Source: Tenebrio molitor (Eukaryota; Arthropoda; Insecta; Coleoptera; Tenebrionidae). Taken from it: a stretch of 64,000 nucleotides of DNA. Positions 45,650-60,013 of this stretch are shown in pieces. Position 1 is the stretch's first letter; every line of letters begins with the position of its first letter. The stretch lies in contig NC_091051.1 in assembly GCF_963966145.1 (NCBI RefSeq), positions 2,666,001-2,730,000 of the forward strand. The letters run 5' to 3'. The position numbers and the translations under genes are program-made. Below the pieces are notes generated by a model. That model was not told the DNA's origin. It did no database searches and saw only the letters and a list, made by a program, of their open reading frames with translations.

Positions 45650-47355
45650 ATTAATCTTTTTGGCTGACAACTCGTTTTCTCAAATTTGAAATTTGTTGTA
45701 ATCAATAATTTTGCAAAACCTGTCAAAGACTAACATTTGATTAATAAAATACCAGAAAGTTATCTATTATACCAATAACTGATAGGTATGCTTACGATTT
45801 ATACTACAAGGTGGCGCCATCAGAATTCACAATTTTTCAGAAGAAAACATTTAAATTATGTTTATTTTCGAAAAGTGAACGGATCAATGGTAGCGGTATC
45901 TTGTCTTAGTATAAATGGACTTTATTTAGCTAACAGTTTTTTTTGAGGTCTCTGAAAGCTTAAAATTTTCGTGGTATTTTACACACTCCGTGCGGTAAAA
46001 TGACAGATAATTTGATTAATGTGTAAAAATCAAGATACCGTAGCTGTTCAAAATGTGTAAACATGTCATTTAGAGTTGACGAGGCCAAAAACATCTTTTT
46101 GATGTTTGAGCCTTGAACCAAATCTTCCTGAGCAGTCAAAAAGGAAAAATAAACTGATTTGCTTTTGACCAGTTTGGGATTCCACTCAAAATGTTCCAGT
46201 TTCTGCTTCGGCAACTTCTACATCTTGCCCAAGATCTCCTTTGTTATCGTTTTCCCAAATTTAGAGAGACACTATATAATTTGAATCGTTGCCAATGCAT
46301 TTTTGAAAAAAATTGCCCCCCCCAAACCACCTTTCGATCGACCAACTCTCTACAGCTGCCAAAATGAATTTACAACGACCACTTTTTGCCTCCATCAAAC
46401 AAATCTGTCAACAATCACGAACTTGTCGATAGTAGAAATCGTTTTGAATGAGTACCATACCATAAAAGCCAAGACCAACACTTTTTCCCCTAATCAATCT
46501 TGAATTTCTCCGTGATCCAATTAAAGGGGATCCACCTGGGGGGACGACGTAATTAACAGGAATTAACATCAACGTTCCATGAAAAGTTTAGTATCGAAAT
46601 TTATGAGTCGGTGATTAACGATCGCCCATTATCTATTTGCATAATCGAGCTTATCACCAAACAGACGAACAAATCTGCAAGTCCTGCCGAAATTTTCCCA
46701 ACATTCTAGCTCGCCGAGTGCTAATTGCGCCGTGTGCAGTAAAAGTAGCAGTCTCGATCCGACCCTGTACCGATGCCCCAAATGCCCACCATGCCCGGCA
46801 CGGCTCTGTTTCTGCGCTGATAATCCCATGGTAGACCGACGCATCTAATTACAAATTACACATGAATATCTAACAGTTCTCGCGGCAATTGCGCGTTACT
46901 GAATAAATCCCGACAGGAATCGGAAGATAAATTTCCTTTGAATTATGGTGGTACTGTCGGTACCATCGATCTCCGTCGTGGGGTCCGCCGGGCGCAATTT
47001 CGCGACCGGGATAGGTACCAAACGGCAGTACCAGACGGAATGGTCGTGTGAAAGTAGCTTTTGTCGCCCAACGACGATTCTTATCGGGCGAATAGAGGTC
47101 CCCTCCTAATTAAAATGTTTGAGGAAATGTACAGTTATGGCCGGGGGCGGAACGCGCAAGAATTAATTACGAAGAGTCGCGGTTTTGTTTGGCGGTTTCC
47201 TTTCGATGCCGATGGAATCCGTTTCGGAGTCCGGATCCGGAGTTCGACGAGCTAACTGTACCCGGAGATGGAAAAATCACAAGTGTCCGGTGGTGTTAAT
47301 AGCAAGTTACGCTCGCGCAACTCCGTTAATTTATCGCGCCGCTTTTCCGTTTCCG
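45650..47355. other. intergenic sequence
   Basis: AT-rich up to 46.5 kb, then mixed composition. No coding exon, RNA gene or repeat is supported. Confidence 0.4.
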
Positions 47356-47360
47356 TACAG

Positions 47361-47810
47361 TTCAGATCTGGAAAACTTGCCGGCCACTTCGACCTCTAAA
47401 CCCAAAACAAATTAGATTTCTTTCCGTTTCTTCGGAATTCAGATCTGGAAGACTTGCCGGCCAGTTCGAACTTTACAACCACAACAAATTAGATTTGTTT
47501 CCGCTTCTGTGGAGTTCAGATCTGGAAGACTTGCCAGCTACGCTGATCTTGTAAGCCACAATAATTTAAATTTCTTTCCGTTTCTCTAGAGTCTAGAGTC
47601 CAGATCTGGAAGATCCGCCGGCCACTTCGACCTTTAAACCCACAAAAAATCAGATTCTTTTCCGTTGCTGTGGAGCTCAGATCTGGAAGATCTGCCTCCC
47701 AGTTCGATCTTTTAAGCCACGATAAATTAGATCTCTTTCCGTTTCTGTTGACTTCAGATCTGGAAAATCTGCCTGCCACTTTGATCTTTAAGCAACACCA
47801 AATTGGAATT
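47361..47810. repeat. tandem repeat, about six units of about 76 bp
   Basis: Each unit begins TTCAGATCTGGAAGACTTGC or a close variant and continues GGCCACTTCGACCTTTAAAC, then ends TTTCCGTTTCTGTGGA. Starts are near 47361, 47440, 47514, 47598, 47676 and 47753. On the minus strand the array is open for about 100 codons and gives a periodic peptide of 25-26 residues, which is expected from a repeat whose unit is near a multiple of three. It is not evidence of a gene. Confidence 0.85.
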
Positions 47811-47889
47811 GGACTGTTCAAATTGCGACCGCGGAATTCTCGCTACAAGACGGCGAGCGTCCCTCAGGGACCGGTGCAATGACCGCTTC

Positions 47890-49800
47890 TGTTCGCGCAA
47901 TATTACTTTTCCCATTTCGCGATCGTTTTATCATTTTTCTCGGCGGGGCTTCGAAAAAATTGTGTCAAAAACCTCAACGACTTCCATGGCGCAACGGTCA
48001 TTACCTGTATATCGGCGGATTGATGACGGTGACGCGAAAAAACTCGCGGCGGATTCTGTAAATGTCAACGACTGAGAGGTTATAATCGGAAAAGCGAGTG
48101 AGCTTGTTGGTAATTTATGTTTTCGAAGTGTTTAATGACTTCACTAAAAAATGGACAAGAAGCCGTAATATACTTAGAGGTTTCGTAATTGCTAGTCGGA
48201 ACGATGTCGTAAATCGGGACAGGTACGATGGTCATCGAACGGATATTTATGGGTGCGTAATTAATACCTAAATGTGCAATTTGACCCAAGAATTTCTCGA
48301 TTGTACCATGATTGAAATCGAGAAGCGATTACATGGGATGGGCGATAGCTGGTGGCTGCGATTTAAGGGCAATTGCACAATTTGACATACCGTTGAACAA
48401 CTGACAACTCAATCCTGATTTATCGCCTCAAATCCTCGTCGCTCATACCGCGATAACAAAGTGTAGACGCACCACCACTTAAAATTGTGCAATTTATCGC
48501 TGCGATAAATCTCGGACACCAATTTGTCTCGGTGACATTTTTTGCGTGCTCTGTGCGTGGTTCTATGATTATTTTTGCGTCGACCATTTCTGCACGATTA
48601 CATAAATATTGTGCAGTTTATGGGCGGAGTGTGGGTTGCAAGATTCGATTCTAGTTTTCGTGTGCGACTTGTCGACTTGACATTTGTGTCAGCCTGCTGC
48701 ACTTTTCATTTTTCCTCAGATTTATTGGGTTTCTGGGGGCGCTGGCCTACAAAGGTCTCCGTCTACAGTTACGTCAAAATAAAAAAATGCAAGAATTGGA
48801 GAGATTTTCTTGAAAAAAAAAGTGTCAGATGATTCCCACAGATAGCATTTTCTCTCGAAAATTGTGAACCAAGCGAGCGGCGTTCGAACAACGCGAAATG
48901 TTCGATATTTGTTGCAAATATTTTATATTTAGGCTAGATTTGGTACGATATCTGTAATTGTGTTATTTTAGAAATTTAAGTGTTACGATATCGACAAGTC
49001 ATGTGAAAATAAAATTTTAAAAAATAAAAAAATTGATTTTATTAATTTTTCGCTTTCTAAAACGTCTAAAGAGTTTTCTTGCTTCCCCATGATTGCCAAT
49101 TATAGAAGCAAATTCTTCTTTAAGATCTTTTGATGCTGAATATTTGTTTGACAACTGTTATTTGAATCAAGAAACCATTAATTTATTTAACTTCCACCAA
49201 ATCACATCAATTACATTTTTTCTCCACGATTATTAAACAATGAATGCATTCTTCTTGGAGTGAAGTAAAGAATAATATCAATTCCAGGCCCCGTGTTAGA
49301 ATATACTGAAACACACGGCTGTCGGCCAATCACATCCCTACATGTTCTCATTCTACAACGGCAGATCGCCAATCGGATGCGTTTGTAAACAATAAGTCGC
49401 GCATCGCCTAGCAACCGCTGAACGATTGTTTTTTCTTGGTATAGTCCTGCAGAAAGTATGTATAGTCTTCAACTCGCGTATAATGGCTATTATTCATTTG
49501 GATGATTCCACCACTCGCCTACGGCTCGTGTTGCAATTTTCATTCTCTTGAATAATAACCAAAAATTCTTACATTTTATTTAATTGCGAACTATAATAAA
49601 TAAAAAATTTTCTTTGAACTATCTCTTTGACTTTTCCAGATTCAAAAATAAATTTGTTCTGACCAAAACCCCGGAGTCCTGAATTTTTGTTTCTCTTTAC
49701 CATTCCTGAGACGTCACTTAAATTAACACAACCACAAATAAAAATATTTCAACGAAAATACATAATTACATTTTACTTAATTTTACAATTGTCTGTTATA
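47890..49800. other. intergenic sequence
   Basis: No feature recognised apart from AT-rich stretches after 48.9 kb. Confidence 0.4.
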
Positions 49801-49806
49801 TTTATA

Positions 49807-50239
49807 CAGGGTGTCGCAAAATTAACGTATTCCAAGTCGGGGGTCTTGTAGGAAAAAATCTCAGGAATCTCGAAAAAATAAAATAAAAAAGCTAGGGGGG
49901 GTCTTTACAAAGATATATGGGTCGGAAGCTTCAAACTTTTTATCACGTTTTCTTCAAATAAAAAATATAAATGGTTGACATTCATTTTGAAATATGATGA
50001 GGATGATTATGTAATATATTAAAATATAAATGAAGACATTTCTTGAAAAAACAGCTTTATCTCGAAAAAATAAAAGTTTTATTTTTCCAATTTTTGTTCA
50101 AAAGGGAAGTACAACATAGCTAGAATATTAATCAGGTACTTTTGAACAAATATTGGCAACTTTAATATTTTTACTTGGTCAACAGGATGTCCCCTACTGA
50201 GCCCCGAACTCGGAATACGATAATTTTAAGACACCCTGT
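49807..50239. mobile_element. 433-bp TA-flanked MITE
   Basis: CAGGGTGTCGCAAAATTAAC followed by GTATTCCAAGTCGGGG. It is mirrored at the right by CCCCGAACTCGGAATACG and TTTTAAGACACCCTG. Flanked by TA. No coding capacity. Confidence 0.85.
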
Positions 50240-50244
50240 ATATT

Positions 50245-53200
50245 TACGACCACTTAGTTTCTCACTTATTGACTTTTTTAGATTCCAAAAAACTGTTATT
50301 TTGGATTTAGAAAGAAAATTATAGTTGTTTATTCCAAAATTTCTCTATGTTTCTTGAGTTTCGGTGACCTTACAAAACTGTGTGGCTTGAAAATTTCAAC
50401 GGTCACAAAAAAAATCTTTTTGCTGCCAGATCTTGTTGCGATATCGTGCTCTGACTCTATAATTGTGTTACTTTAGAAATTTAAGTGTCACAACATCAAC
50501 AATACATGCGAACATCACTGACATCTGGGACACTTATTTACCACAAAAATTATGTTACAAAAATTTGAATTTACAAATTTCTAAAATGTCAAAAACTGCT
50601 CCCTGACGATAGCCAAATATGGAACATAATTATCTTTTCTTTCTAGTTTTTAGATATCTCGCTATAGCGATTTAAGTTGTCAATAAAAACTACATATATA
50701 CATACTACTATTAACAATTACTTGGTGCGAAAAAGCTTCATCTTGTTAACAGCCACTGCAGCACGTGCAACAACACCTCGGTAGCTTTATTGTTTATGCA
50801 CTTTATTACACTTCTGATTACTTTCCACGTCACGTGAACGCAAAGCAAACATTTACATGACTCACTTTTGCAAATCTCTCGTCGCTATCTTTTATCACCG
50901 GAACGTTATCTGCATGCAAGCGCCAGAAAAAAAACCAAATTCCGCGATATTAACTGGACAACTTTTGCCCCGACGATTTTACGCTTGAAAGCTCGCCCCG
51001 AGATATTTTAATTGGCGCGAGAAAAACGCTGACAATGATCGGCGGCGGCGAAAATTTTTCGAATTTCGTCGAGAGCGTTAACACGGATTAACCTTGCCGA
51101 ACCAGTTTTTCATTTTTGGTAACGGCGAAAAAGCGTTCGCTGGAAACTCAACGGGGCCCGGTTCGGCCCGTCCTGCCGGACGCTCGTCCTTTTCGCGATT
51201 TCGAAATCGGAGGAGCGGCCGACGAACGCGTTGCATCTCGGTGCATTTTGCAACGCTTTATTGTTCCGTTTAATTAGCGAAATGCGGCTGTGCAACCGAA
51301 CCGGTCTAGTCTCTCGGACAAAAGCTCTGGGGGGAAAGTCTTTCGGATGGGACTCACCTGGTTTGTCTCCTCGATCACGACGTAACTCCTGTCATCGCTT
51401 CGTCCCCCGGAAAATGACGAAGAAGCGTCCGCTGTCGCGCGCGATCAATCCGGGTATGTCACAGTTTTATCGATACCGGAAGCACGCACCAGAAGCACCA
51501 CAAGTTCACTGTTTTGTCTGGCGATTTCACTGGGGCCTTCCGATGTGCGGCCGCGCTCGAGCACTAGACATGGTGTGTTGGAAGAGCTGTTGCCTTCACC
51601 GATTCATGCTCTGTTGCCCCTTCTTTCGTCCGTGGTCGGCCACTCCGGTGGTGCTGTGCGTGTGTTCGTTCGTTATACCTGTTTGATGATGTGTGTTTCA
51701 CCTGTTCTTCGTGATGGACTTGCGCAAATGCGACGAGGACGCATTTTTAGCACCAGGAAACCGGCCATTTCGTTGAACGACCAGGGGGTCGTTAACTGCG
51801 CTCCGAAGGGCTTCCGATGGCAAGCGCGGACCAAATTCCGACGCCGATTCGACGTGCCAAATTGGAATTTTTTCAATATTTTTACCTAATTACATGCCGG
51901 ATTATTATTGCTTCATGGTGATCCGCGGAGGGGCAAATTCGCACTTTTCGCACGGGATGACTCAGCTCTCCAATTTTTTCGAAATGAGACTCTTCTCGCA
52001 TCATTACATTGTCCCACAGACGAAAAGCTACCGCTTTTTTGAGAATTAAAGAAAAAAGAAAAATAGTTATTTGTGTATCAAGGGCAAAAAGTGCACTTTT
52101 TCGTCCGAGTCTGAGTTTTCTGGCCGAGGCGCAGCCGAGGAACTTCCTACTGTAGGTATTTTTGTCAAAAATATTGAATCTCAATCTCAAATGAGAGGCA
52201 GATTTTTGGTAGCTCCTTGTGAAGGCGTGTTATAAAAAATAAAACCAAACGAAATAAATAAATTAGGAGGAAAATGAGAAGCACGCTAATCTCCAGAATG
52301 CTACAGAATCTCTCGTGTGGGAATGTGCATCACCTTGTTATGCAAACTGAACTTTCTGTCATCCTTTAAGGATTTCCAAAAGAAAAGGACCGAAAATTGA
52401 TCATTACTTGATAAAATTTCTTCGTTTAAAAGATTTTGTAAGAATAGGATGATGAAGTAATAAACAAACAAATATTTTAACCATGCATTGAATTTTCTTG
52501 ATACCTTTGCTGATTTGTCTAACTTGTTAGAAAAAATGTATCATTTGCAAACAGGCAAAGCGCTGAATCAAAAGTGTGAAAATCCGAATTTTCTGGAAGA
52601 CAAACTAAAGTAAATTAAACATTACGCAAACAAACCGTCACGAATTCAATGTTGCTCGCTTTATCCTCGATTTGCGTCCCAATTCGGCCAAAAAAAAATC
52701 ACAAATTATTAAAAATAATTTCCTTTGTCTATGAATATGACCTTCGTCATGCTCGTTGCAAGCAAATACAGAAACAACTGGGTTGCGGTTGACAAATTGC
52801 GATAAAATTTTGGCACAAAAACGCATAAACCGTTCCGAACGGCGATCAATAAAGCCGAACACCTCCCTTATCGATTGTTAATCATCCTTATCAACCGAAA
52901 GGGAAAGGGTAACCAACACATGACTAACAGCGACTCCCAAAACAATGGACTCGACGACGAAGTGTTTATTGCAGACCAATAATCATAATCCCATTCGAGA
53001 TTTTTATTGCGGTTCTCAAGTCCTGCGAGATTAATTAATATTTTTGTGCGCAGTGAAATTCGACGTTCACCTTTCGGGTCAGAAAATTTGAACTTGGGTG
53101 AGAAAGTCGCCGATTAAATTTGCAAAACGATACGATAAACACTCGATAAAAACAAAAAATCCAATGGGTGGATGACCGGGCTCGGTTCTGCTTTCGGATT

Positions 53201-54045
53201 GTCAACAAGAAAAAAAGTGAGAATGTAATGGTCTACACAAATGTGGAACAAGATGGGACCAGAAATGGAGCGCTGGGGTACACCAGCGCAATAAAATTTC
53301 CCTACTGATTTTTTTGAGTAACAAGACGGGACCCGAGACGGAGCCTTGGGGCACAGTTGAAATTTCGGTTACGAAGTTGTGGAGGCATCCTTCGTCACTC
53401 CCACGTTCTCTAATTATCGCGGAATTCGCGGCAACACTCACGAACCTGACATATAAGATAATAAATCCAGCGTTTCTTCACCTTTAGCTTTTCCCCCAAG
53501 AGTCGAACATGTTTCGATCGGAACGAGCCGACAACGGGAAAAAATGTTTACACGAGTGTTGTTGCGTGAAAGTGACGTGCGGGGGCGGTAGATCACGCAA
53601 GAAATTTGTTGCGTACGGCAGACGAAAATAACGAAAACGAACGTGCCATTATGAGTCTAATTAAGACACTTTCACGGGCGGCAGCTCAACAATGAGCCCG
53701 TCGACAATAAATTCGCTTCTCATGTTAATAATAAGACTCGCACAATTTTCAATGAAAATTACTTTCGATGACTTTCATCGAATTAAAAACGGCTTTGTGT
53801 CTTATTAGTTGTGGTCGCGCGCAAAACGACGCTAATCTCGCTCGTTAAGGGGGATTCACGCCGAGAGGAGGCTGGAGCGCGTCGAAAAATCTCCAAGAGC
53901 TACGAGAGGTCTCATCCGATCCTAGGGAAAATCACATTTTTTTTTAAATTCATTCATGATTTAAAAAGATTCTCGGTTTTTGAGTAATCGTTAAATTACA
54001 ACAATCCTTGTTATTTCATTTTTCCTGAAAATTTTTCGAAATGGT
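50245..54045. other. intergenic sequence with a possible non-coding exon
   Basis: A consensus donor for the minus strand (CAG then GTGAGT) lies at about 51358, preceded by an open stretch reading SDDRSYVVIEETNQ. Its phase does not fit the dysc coding frame at 39955, so it could only be a 5'UTR exon or chance. The rest shows no gene. Confidence 0.3.
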
Positions 54046-54049
54046 CAGC

Positions 54050-56440
54050 ACCTTGGAACATTTGTCCGAAAAGAATTTCCAAAAGTGACAAATCTCATCA
54101 TTTATCTTTATTTCTTTATTCCTTATACAGGGTGTCCCCAAAAAAGAAAACGAGTCCATAACTCCGTTATTTATCGGAAAATTTTAATTATCTGTACACC
54201 AAATTAAATGGTTGTTAATAGGCTACAAAGCGGCTTAATAAATTCACGTATAGCCCCATGGGCTTCAAAGATAAACTGTCAAAATATTTTTTTTCAAATG
54301 AGATTACATATTTTTTTTAGTAATTCTGATAGAGATTTTTATTCTGAAAACAACAATGTCTCACAAGTATACACTTAAATACCAAAAATTTACAAAAAAA
54401 AGTAAAAAAACGCTACTATCGTCTATGTTCCATTTTGCGCTAAACATTGGCAGCGTATCTGCGCAATCCCACATGTTATTATTTGTCATTTGTTTTTTCA
54501 GCTACCTTAATTTGGTTATTACATTGTGATGCAATGCATTTTGACAGCTTTTCGCTTGGTGCTCGTCATTTGTTTCAAAAGTTGGTGTTATTTTTTTTAT
54601 GTGAAGTTATACTTGTGATACATTGTTGTTTTCAGAATTAAAATCTCTATCAGAATTACTAAAAAAAAGTATGTAATCCCATTTGGAAAAAAATATTTTG
54701 ACAGTTTAGTCTTGAAGCCCTTGGAGCTATACGTGAATTTATTAAGCCGTTTTGTAGTCTATTAACAAACATTTAATCTGGTGTATAGATAATTAAAATC
54801 GTCCGATAAATAAGGGAGCTATGGACTCGTCTTTTTTTTTTGGGACACTCTGTATAAAAATTTATAGGCTCTTGAACTAACGTTCCAATCATTCGAGAAC
54901 AATTTGGAACATTTGTCCAAAAATAAATTCCAAAAGTGCGAAGTTTTTAATTCCTTCTTTTGCAAAATGTTCTAGACTCTTGGACCCACTTTAATGCTTC
55001 TTTTGTCCAGTTTCTTACTATGTATTTCGAAAACACCTTGGAACTTTGTCCAAAAATAATTTACAAAAGTGCCAAGTCTCATTACGATCTTCATTTCTTT
55101 CTTTCTTTTGTAAACTTTTCTATGCTCTTGAGCCAATTTTGACACCTCCTTTCTTAATTTTTATACTTTTTCGAGAACACCTTGGAACTTTTGTCCAAAA
55201 CTAATGTCCAAAAGTGCCAAATCTCATTATGTATCTCCACTTTTTCTTCCTTTTCCAAAATATTCTAGACTCTTGGACCAACTTTGATGTTTCTTTTCTC
55301 CAGTTTCTCACTACATACTTTGAAAACACCTTAGAACTTTTGTCCAAAAATAATTTACAAAAGTACCAAGTCTTATTACGATCTTCATTTCTTTCTTTTT
55401 TTTGTAAACTTTTCTACGCTCTTGGACCAATTTTGACACCTCCTTTTTTAATTTTTATACTTTTTCGAGAACACCTTGGAACTTTTATCCAAAAATAATT
55501 TACAAAAGTGCCAAGTCTCATTGCGATCTTCATTTCTTTCTTTCTTTTGTAAACTTTTCTAGGCTCTTGGACGAATTTTGACCTCTTTTCTTAATTTTTA
55601 TACTTTTTCGACAACACTTTGGAACTTTTGTCCAAAATTAATGTCCAAAGGTGTCTAATCTCATTATGTATCTCCACTTTTCCTTCCTTGTCCAAAATAT
55701 TCTAGACTCTTGGACCAACTTTGATGCGTCTTTTCTCCAGTTTCTCACTATTTTGAGAAAACACCTTAGAACTTTTGTCCAAAAATAATGTCCAAAAGTG
55801 CCAAATCTCATTATGTATCTCCACTTTTTCTTCCTTTTCCAAAATATTCTAGACTGTTGGACCAACTTTGATGGTTCTTTTCTCCAGTTTCATTATTTTG
55901 AGAAAACACCTTAGAACTTTTGTCCAAAAATAATTTTAAAAAGTGCCAAGTCTCATTACGATCTTCATTTCTTTCTTTGTTTTGTAAACTTTTCTAGTCT
56001 GTTGGACCAATTTTGACACCTCTTTTCTTAATTTTTATACTTTTTCGAGAACACCTTGGAACTTTTGTCCAAAACTAATGTCCGAAAGTGCCAAATCTCA
56101 TTATGTATCTCCACTTTTTCTTCCCTTTCCAAAATATTCTAGACTCTTGGACCAACTTTGATGCTTCTTTTCTCCAGTTTCTCACTATTTTGAAAACACT
56201 TTAGAACTATTGTCCAAAAATAAATTTCTCTCATTATTAAAATTTGCATTTCTTTTTTCCTTTTGCAAAATGTTCTAGACTCTTGGGCCAACTCTTTGGT
56301 CCAATTTCTTACTATTTTGACAACACCTTGGAACATTTGTCCAAAACGAATGTCCAAAAGTGCCACGTCTCATAATTTATCTCCATCCCTTTTTCCTTTT
56401 TGCAAATCTCCAGGTCTCTCAGTCCAGCTCCTTTGTTCGT
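54050..56440. repeat. diverged tandem array, units of about 145 bp, split by a MITE
   Basis: Units contain AACACCTTGGAACTTTTGTC, then CAAAAATAATTTACAAAAGT, then CTCATTACGATCTTCATTTC and CTCTTGGACCAA. About ten units run from 54.88 to 56.44 kb. Two variants alternate (TGTAAACTTTTCTA... and AAAATATTCTAGACTC...). One more unit lies at 54050-54120, cut from the rest by the element at 54128-54852. The ORFs of 60-94 codons in it are by-products of the repeat. Confidence 0.85.
54128..54852. mobile_element. 725-bp MITE with long inverted ends
   Basis: CAGGGTGTCCCCAAAAAAG at the left and TTTTGGGACACTCTG at the right. Inverted arms extend about 230 bp (TCTGATAGAGATTTTTATTC against GAATTAAAATCTCTATCAGA). 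Flanked by TA. It is inserted in the tandem array. Confidence 0.85.
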
Positions 56441-56444
56441 TTTC

Positions 56445-59400
56445 TCGATGTTTCTAGAAAAATCCGTAAATGGCGTCTTATCCCTGTTGGAACGTTCGGC
56501 ACGCCAGGGTCGGACTCACGCGGTGGCACAATTAAATCGGTCGCCCGTTGCGTTAGCGGTTATTAATTATTGCTAAATATGCAACATGTGCGTGCACGCT
56601 GTGCACACGAGACCTGCAAATAACGCCGAACACCCTGCGGTGCTAGTCACATAGTTTTCGGCCGTTTATCCACACTTTCTATGGAATCGTTCGACGATTG
56701 TGCGGTTGCGAAACATGGACGGCCATGTCACGAAGGAAAGTAAATTAACCAAAACAACTTAAAATCTCGTCAGAGGTCATAAAGATTAATATTAATCGAC
56801 GATGAGTAGAAAGCACTTTACGCATTTGTATATCAATCGACCGCTCTCACGTGCAAGAGATTTTTGTCGGAATGTTGACATGTCGGGAAGGCCGACAAGT
56901 CACATGTAAATTCACATGTTAATGAGAGAGAGAAAATGGCGGCTTGCGACCACAGAGGATGTTTTTTCTTGGTGGTTTTCTCCTGAGGGTCAAGGTGAAG
57001 CGGCTAATCCCAAAGCGAAAAAGAAGAAATTATGTGAAGGAGATTTTCAAATGATGCAACCAGAATTGTATCAACAAAGATGATTCGAGTGCATGGGTTT
57101 TTGAAAAAAAAAACTTTTGAACATTTTCACAATTTTTACCATTTGGTCTATGTTTCTGAAATAATGAAGGCAAGATTTTCAAACTTTTCCCAAAAATATT
57201 AGAATATATGTTTAAAAAATGTTACACGTGGTTCAAAAATGTTTTTGGACTTTTTAATGACTCAAAGTTTTTTTTTTCATTACATATTCAAAATCTACGC
57301 TCTATTTTTGAAAGAACAACGAAAACATCTACACAAATTTGATTATTTTTTTTGAAAAATTACAAAAACACTTCAATTGAAATATTGAGCACGCTGGCGG
57401 AAATTTTTGAATTTTTTCTTTTCGAAAGTTCCTCAGATAATCTGTACTAAATTACAAAATACGATAAAAAGAGTGATAAAAGCGCACAAATCTGGGTCGC
57501 TCACGATTGTTAAATCTGCTACAGATTTGATGGACGCACAAGTGAAATCCTTCCGATACACGAACCGTCGCCGCCACTATCAGAAGATGATATTTAGTAA
57601 TTTATCGCCTTTCTCTTCCAAAAGTCTCTTCTGTTTCATTATCTCGACCCATATAGGTACGTCCAACAGCGTCGCAATTTCGCCCATCTAGAGCGACCTC
57701 TTCCAGCCGCCATTGTTCGATTAGTTTTTAGTGGCGAACACGTGACTCCGCGTTACCGATTCGCATTCCTCTCGTATCTGGACCCGAAGAGAATGCCACC
57801 GTCGAGGGATGCCTTATCAAAGCGATAATTATCTGACATCAGAACCAGAAGAGTTGGAAAGTGGAGGAATCCGCCGAGCTCTCGAACGGGTTCTTCGCGT
57901 AAATGTGTGTCAGAGCGAGTGCCAGACTGCATGGCCCAACTTGGGCCGCTTCTGGCGATATCATCTTTCATTTTTCATATCGACGAGACGCTTTTCGTGT
58001 AACACTTCCTCGTCGATGATTTATCGCCGATGCGGCGCGCTACTAAATCCAAATTTCAGCCGCTCACTCCGGCCACTAATTATCGACTCTCCGTTTTAGT
58101 TCCGATGCAGTGCGACATTTAGGAAATGAACCCATTCGGGGTCAACGAGTGCACAGATCGCCGTGTAATGTCACGGTCAACGTTGTTACTTTCTCGGCGC
58201 GGTTTTGGTGTCAGCAACCAGGGAGGAATCGCTGAACTGTCCTGTCCTGCAGGAGCTTTCTTACGAGAGCTTGCCCCAAACATTCGAAAAGTTGCGCCAG
58301 TTGTTATTACGACTTTCTCTAGTCGAGATTTATTAACACGGACGTGGTAATTGGTACTATATATACTGTCCCGAAGAAACGAAATTTTTCGATCGAAATG
58401 TGTCGAGTGCAGACTCGCTCTTAGCTTTTCACGAGAGAAGATTTGTGCTCCGGTCGGAAAGAAGTGCGACCAGTCCGGGGAAAAATGATTTACCATGGTA
58501 ATTCCTTGCGTCAGCGTTTATCCGGCTTATAAATAAGAGGAATACATTTCTCGGCCGAGAACTCGTTTTTATTTAATAAGACTAGTCGAGATGGCAAAAA
58601 GCGACTTTAGAGAGCACCGATGCCGTACGCACCGCCATTACACATTATTAATTTATTTTGATGGATGTTGAGGAGAGGCGCGGACGCCATCCGACCGAGA
58701 TGAAGATTTAAAACGGATTTTTTGCCACTCCTAACATATCGTTTCCGACAGATTAATTGCCTCGAACAGCGATGATTTAATTAGCCACCAGCTGGACCAT
58801 TACCCCAGCGTGTAGTGCTATTACGGTGCGATGTTCGTTTCGCAATCGACATAATCCAGTCACTGGTCAAAGTCAAGTTGAATGGAACGCGAGGAGAAAT
58901 CGACTGAAATTACCACACCAAATTTTACCATTTTATTATAATCATTAAGTGTCATTATTTTTTCTCCGCGATTAGCCAGTGACATTTGAACTGTGGACCT
59001 CTTCCAAGCGCGGACATGCCAAGGTTTTCCATTTCTTAATCGAAGGATAGGTAACTCGAGGGCACACAGCCGATAAAAGTGTGCTCAGCAAGGATCGCGT
59101 TAAACGCGAAAAGCGAGTTGTGGCGTTTTTTCGGTTGTTCAGGCCTCGCTGATGGACTCACGCGTAGAGAGACAACCAAATTGCGGACGCCGTCGGCGAA
59201 ACCAATATAGAAATTGTAACTGGCCCCAAAATTTATTTGATGTGTTGTTGGTTGCCTCCAACACATTTCCACAACAAGATACTTTCTAGTTATTGGTTTT
59301 TTATAATTTTAAAAGAAAACTAACCAAAAGTTGAGGTAGAATAAAGAAAAGAATTATGGAAGCGTAATATTTTAGTTTTTGACTGGAACATTTTGAGGTT

Positions 59401-59610
59401 ATGGGTGTGTTTTCTGTTCAATGTCCACCGGTGTATTGTTGGTTGCCTAACACGTACAACGCAACATTTTTTTCCAAATTATTAGCTTTCGACTGAATAT
59501 TTTACAAAGATGTCTCAAACTGGCCGTGAAATAAATAAAAACTTGATGTAAAGCATGAGGGACGGGTGGTGGACGTGTGAAAATTTATTTTCTTTGTGTC
59601 GTTTCTCGGT
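56445..59610. other. intergenic sequence upstream of the MIER-type gene
   Basis: 57.7-59.1 kb is moderately GC-rich without a recognisable exon. Two copies of the GTTGGTTGCCT motif lie at about 59247 and 59442 and may belong to the promoter region of the next gene. Confidence 0.4.
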
Positions 59611-60013
59611 TGAAAGATTTTGAGGTTATGTGTACAAGGCAATTGTGAAACCTTCATTTTCGTGGTATTTCTCGGTTCGGGGCCCCCGGAGACTTTTTAT
59701 TATTATTATTCGGTGTGTCTTCGGCCGTTTGAATTTAAATCGGGATCCTTTGGCGCCATTTCCCCTTTGTTTATAACCCCACTTTCTTGCTTTTTTTCGC
59801 ACTCGGACCACGATTTTATTTATGTTAACGATAAGATTTACGATTGTGCAATCGAAAGGCTTTATTTTATTTACAATCTGACAACGTGCACCGTTAATTT
59901 TGCAATAAAATCCACTCGGAGGAAAAACGTAAGTATTTTCCGTGTTAATTTGTCGACGACTCTCCGAACCAAGTTTGCTTCAGGTAGGAAAAATGCGTGT
60001 TCCGTGAGCGAAC

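Noticed and set aside
47516..47821. Minus-strand ORF with a periodic peptide
   Set aside because: It only reflects the 76-bp tandem repeat; it has no start context, introns or domain.
54447..54641. Hydrophobic ORF inside the 725-bp MITE
   Set aside because: It lies wholly within a short non-autonomous element, with no resemblance to a transposase.
54960..56366. Several ORFs of 60-94 codons
   Set aside because: They are translations of the 145-bp repeat units and recur in every unit.
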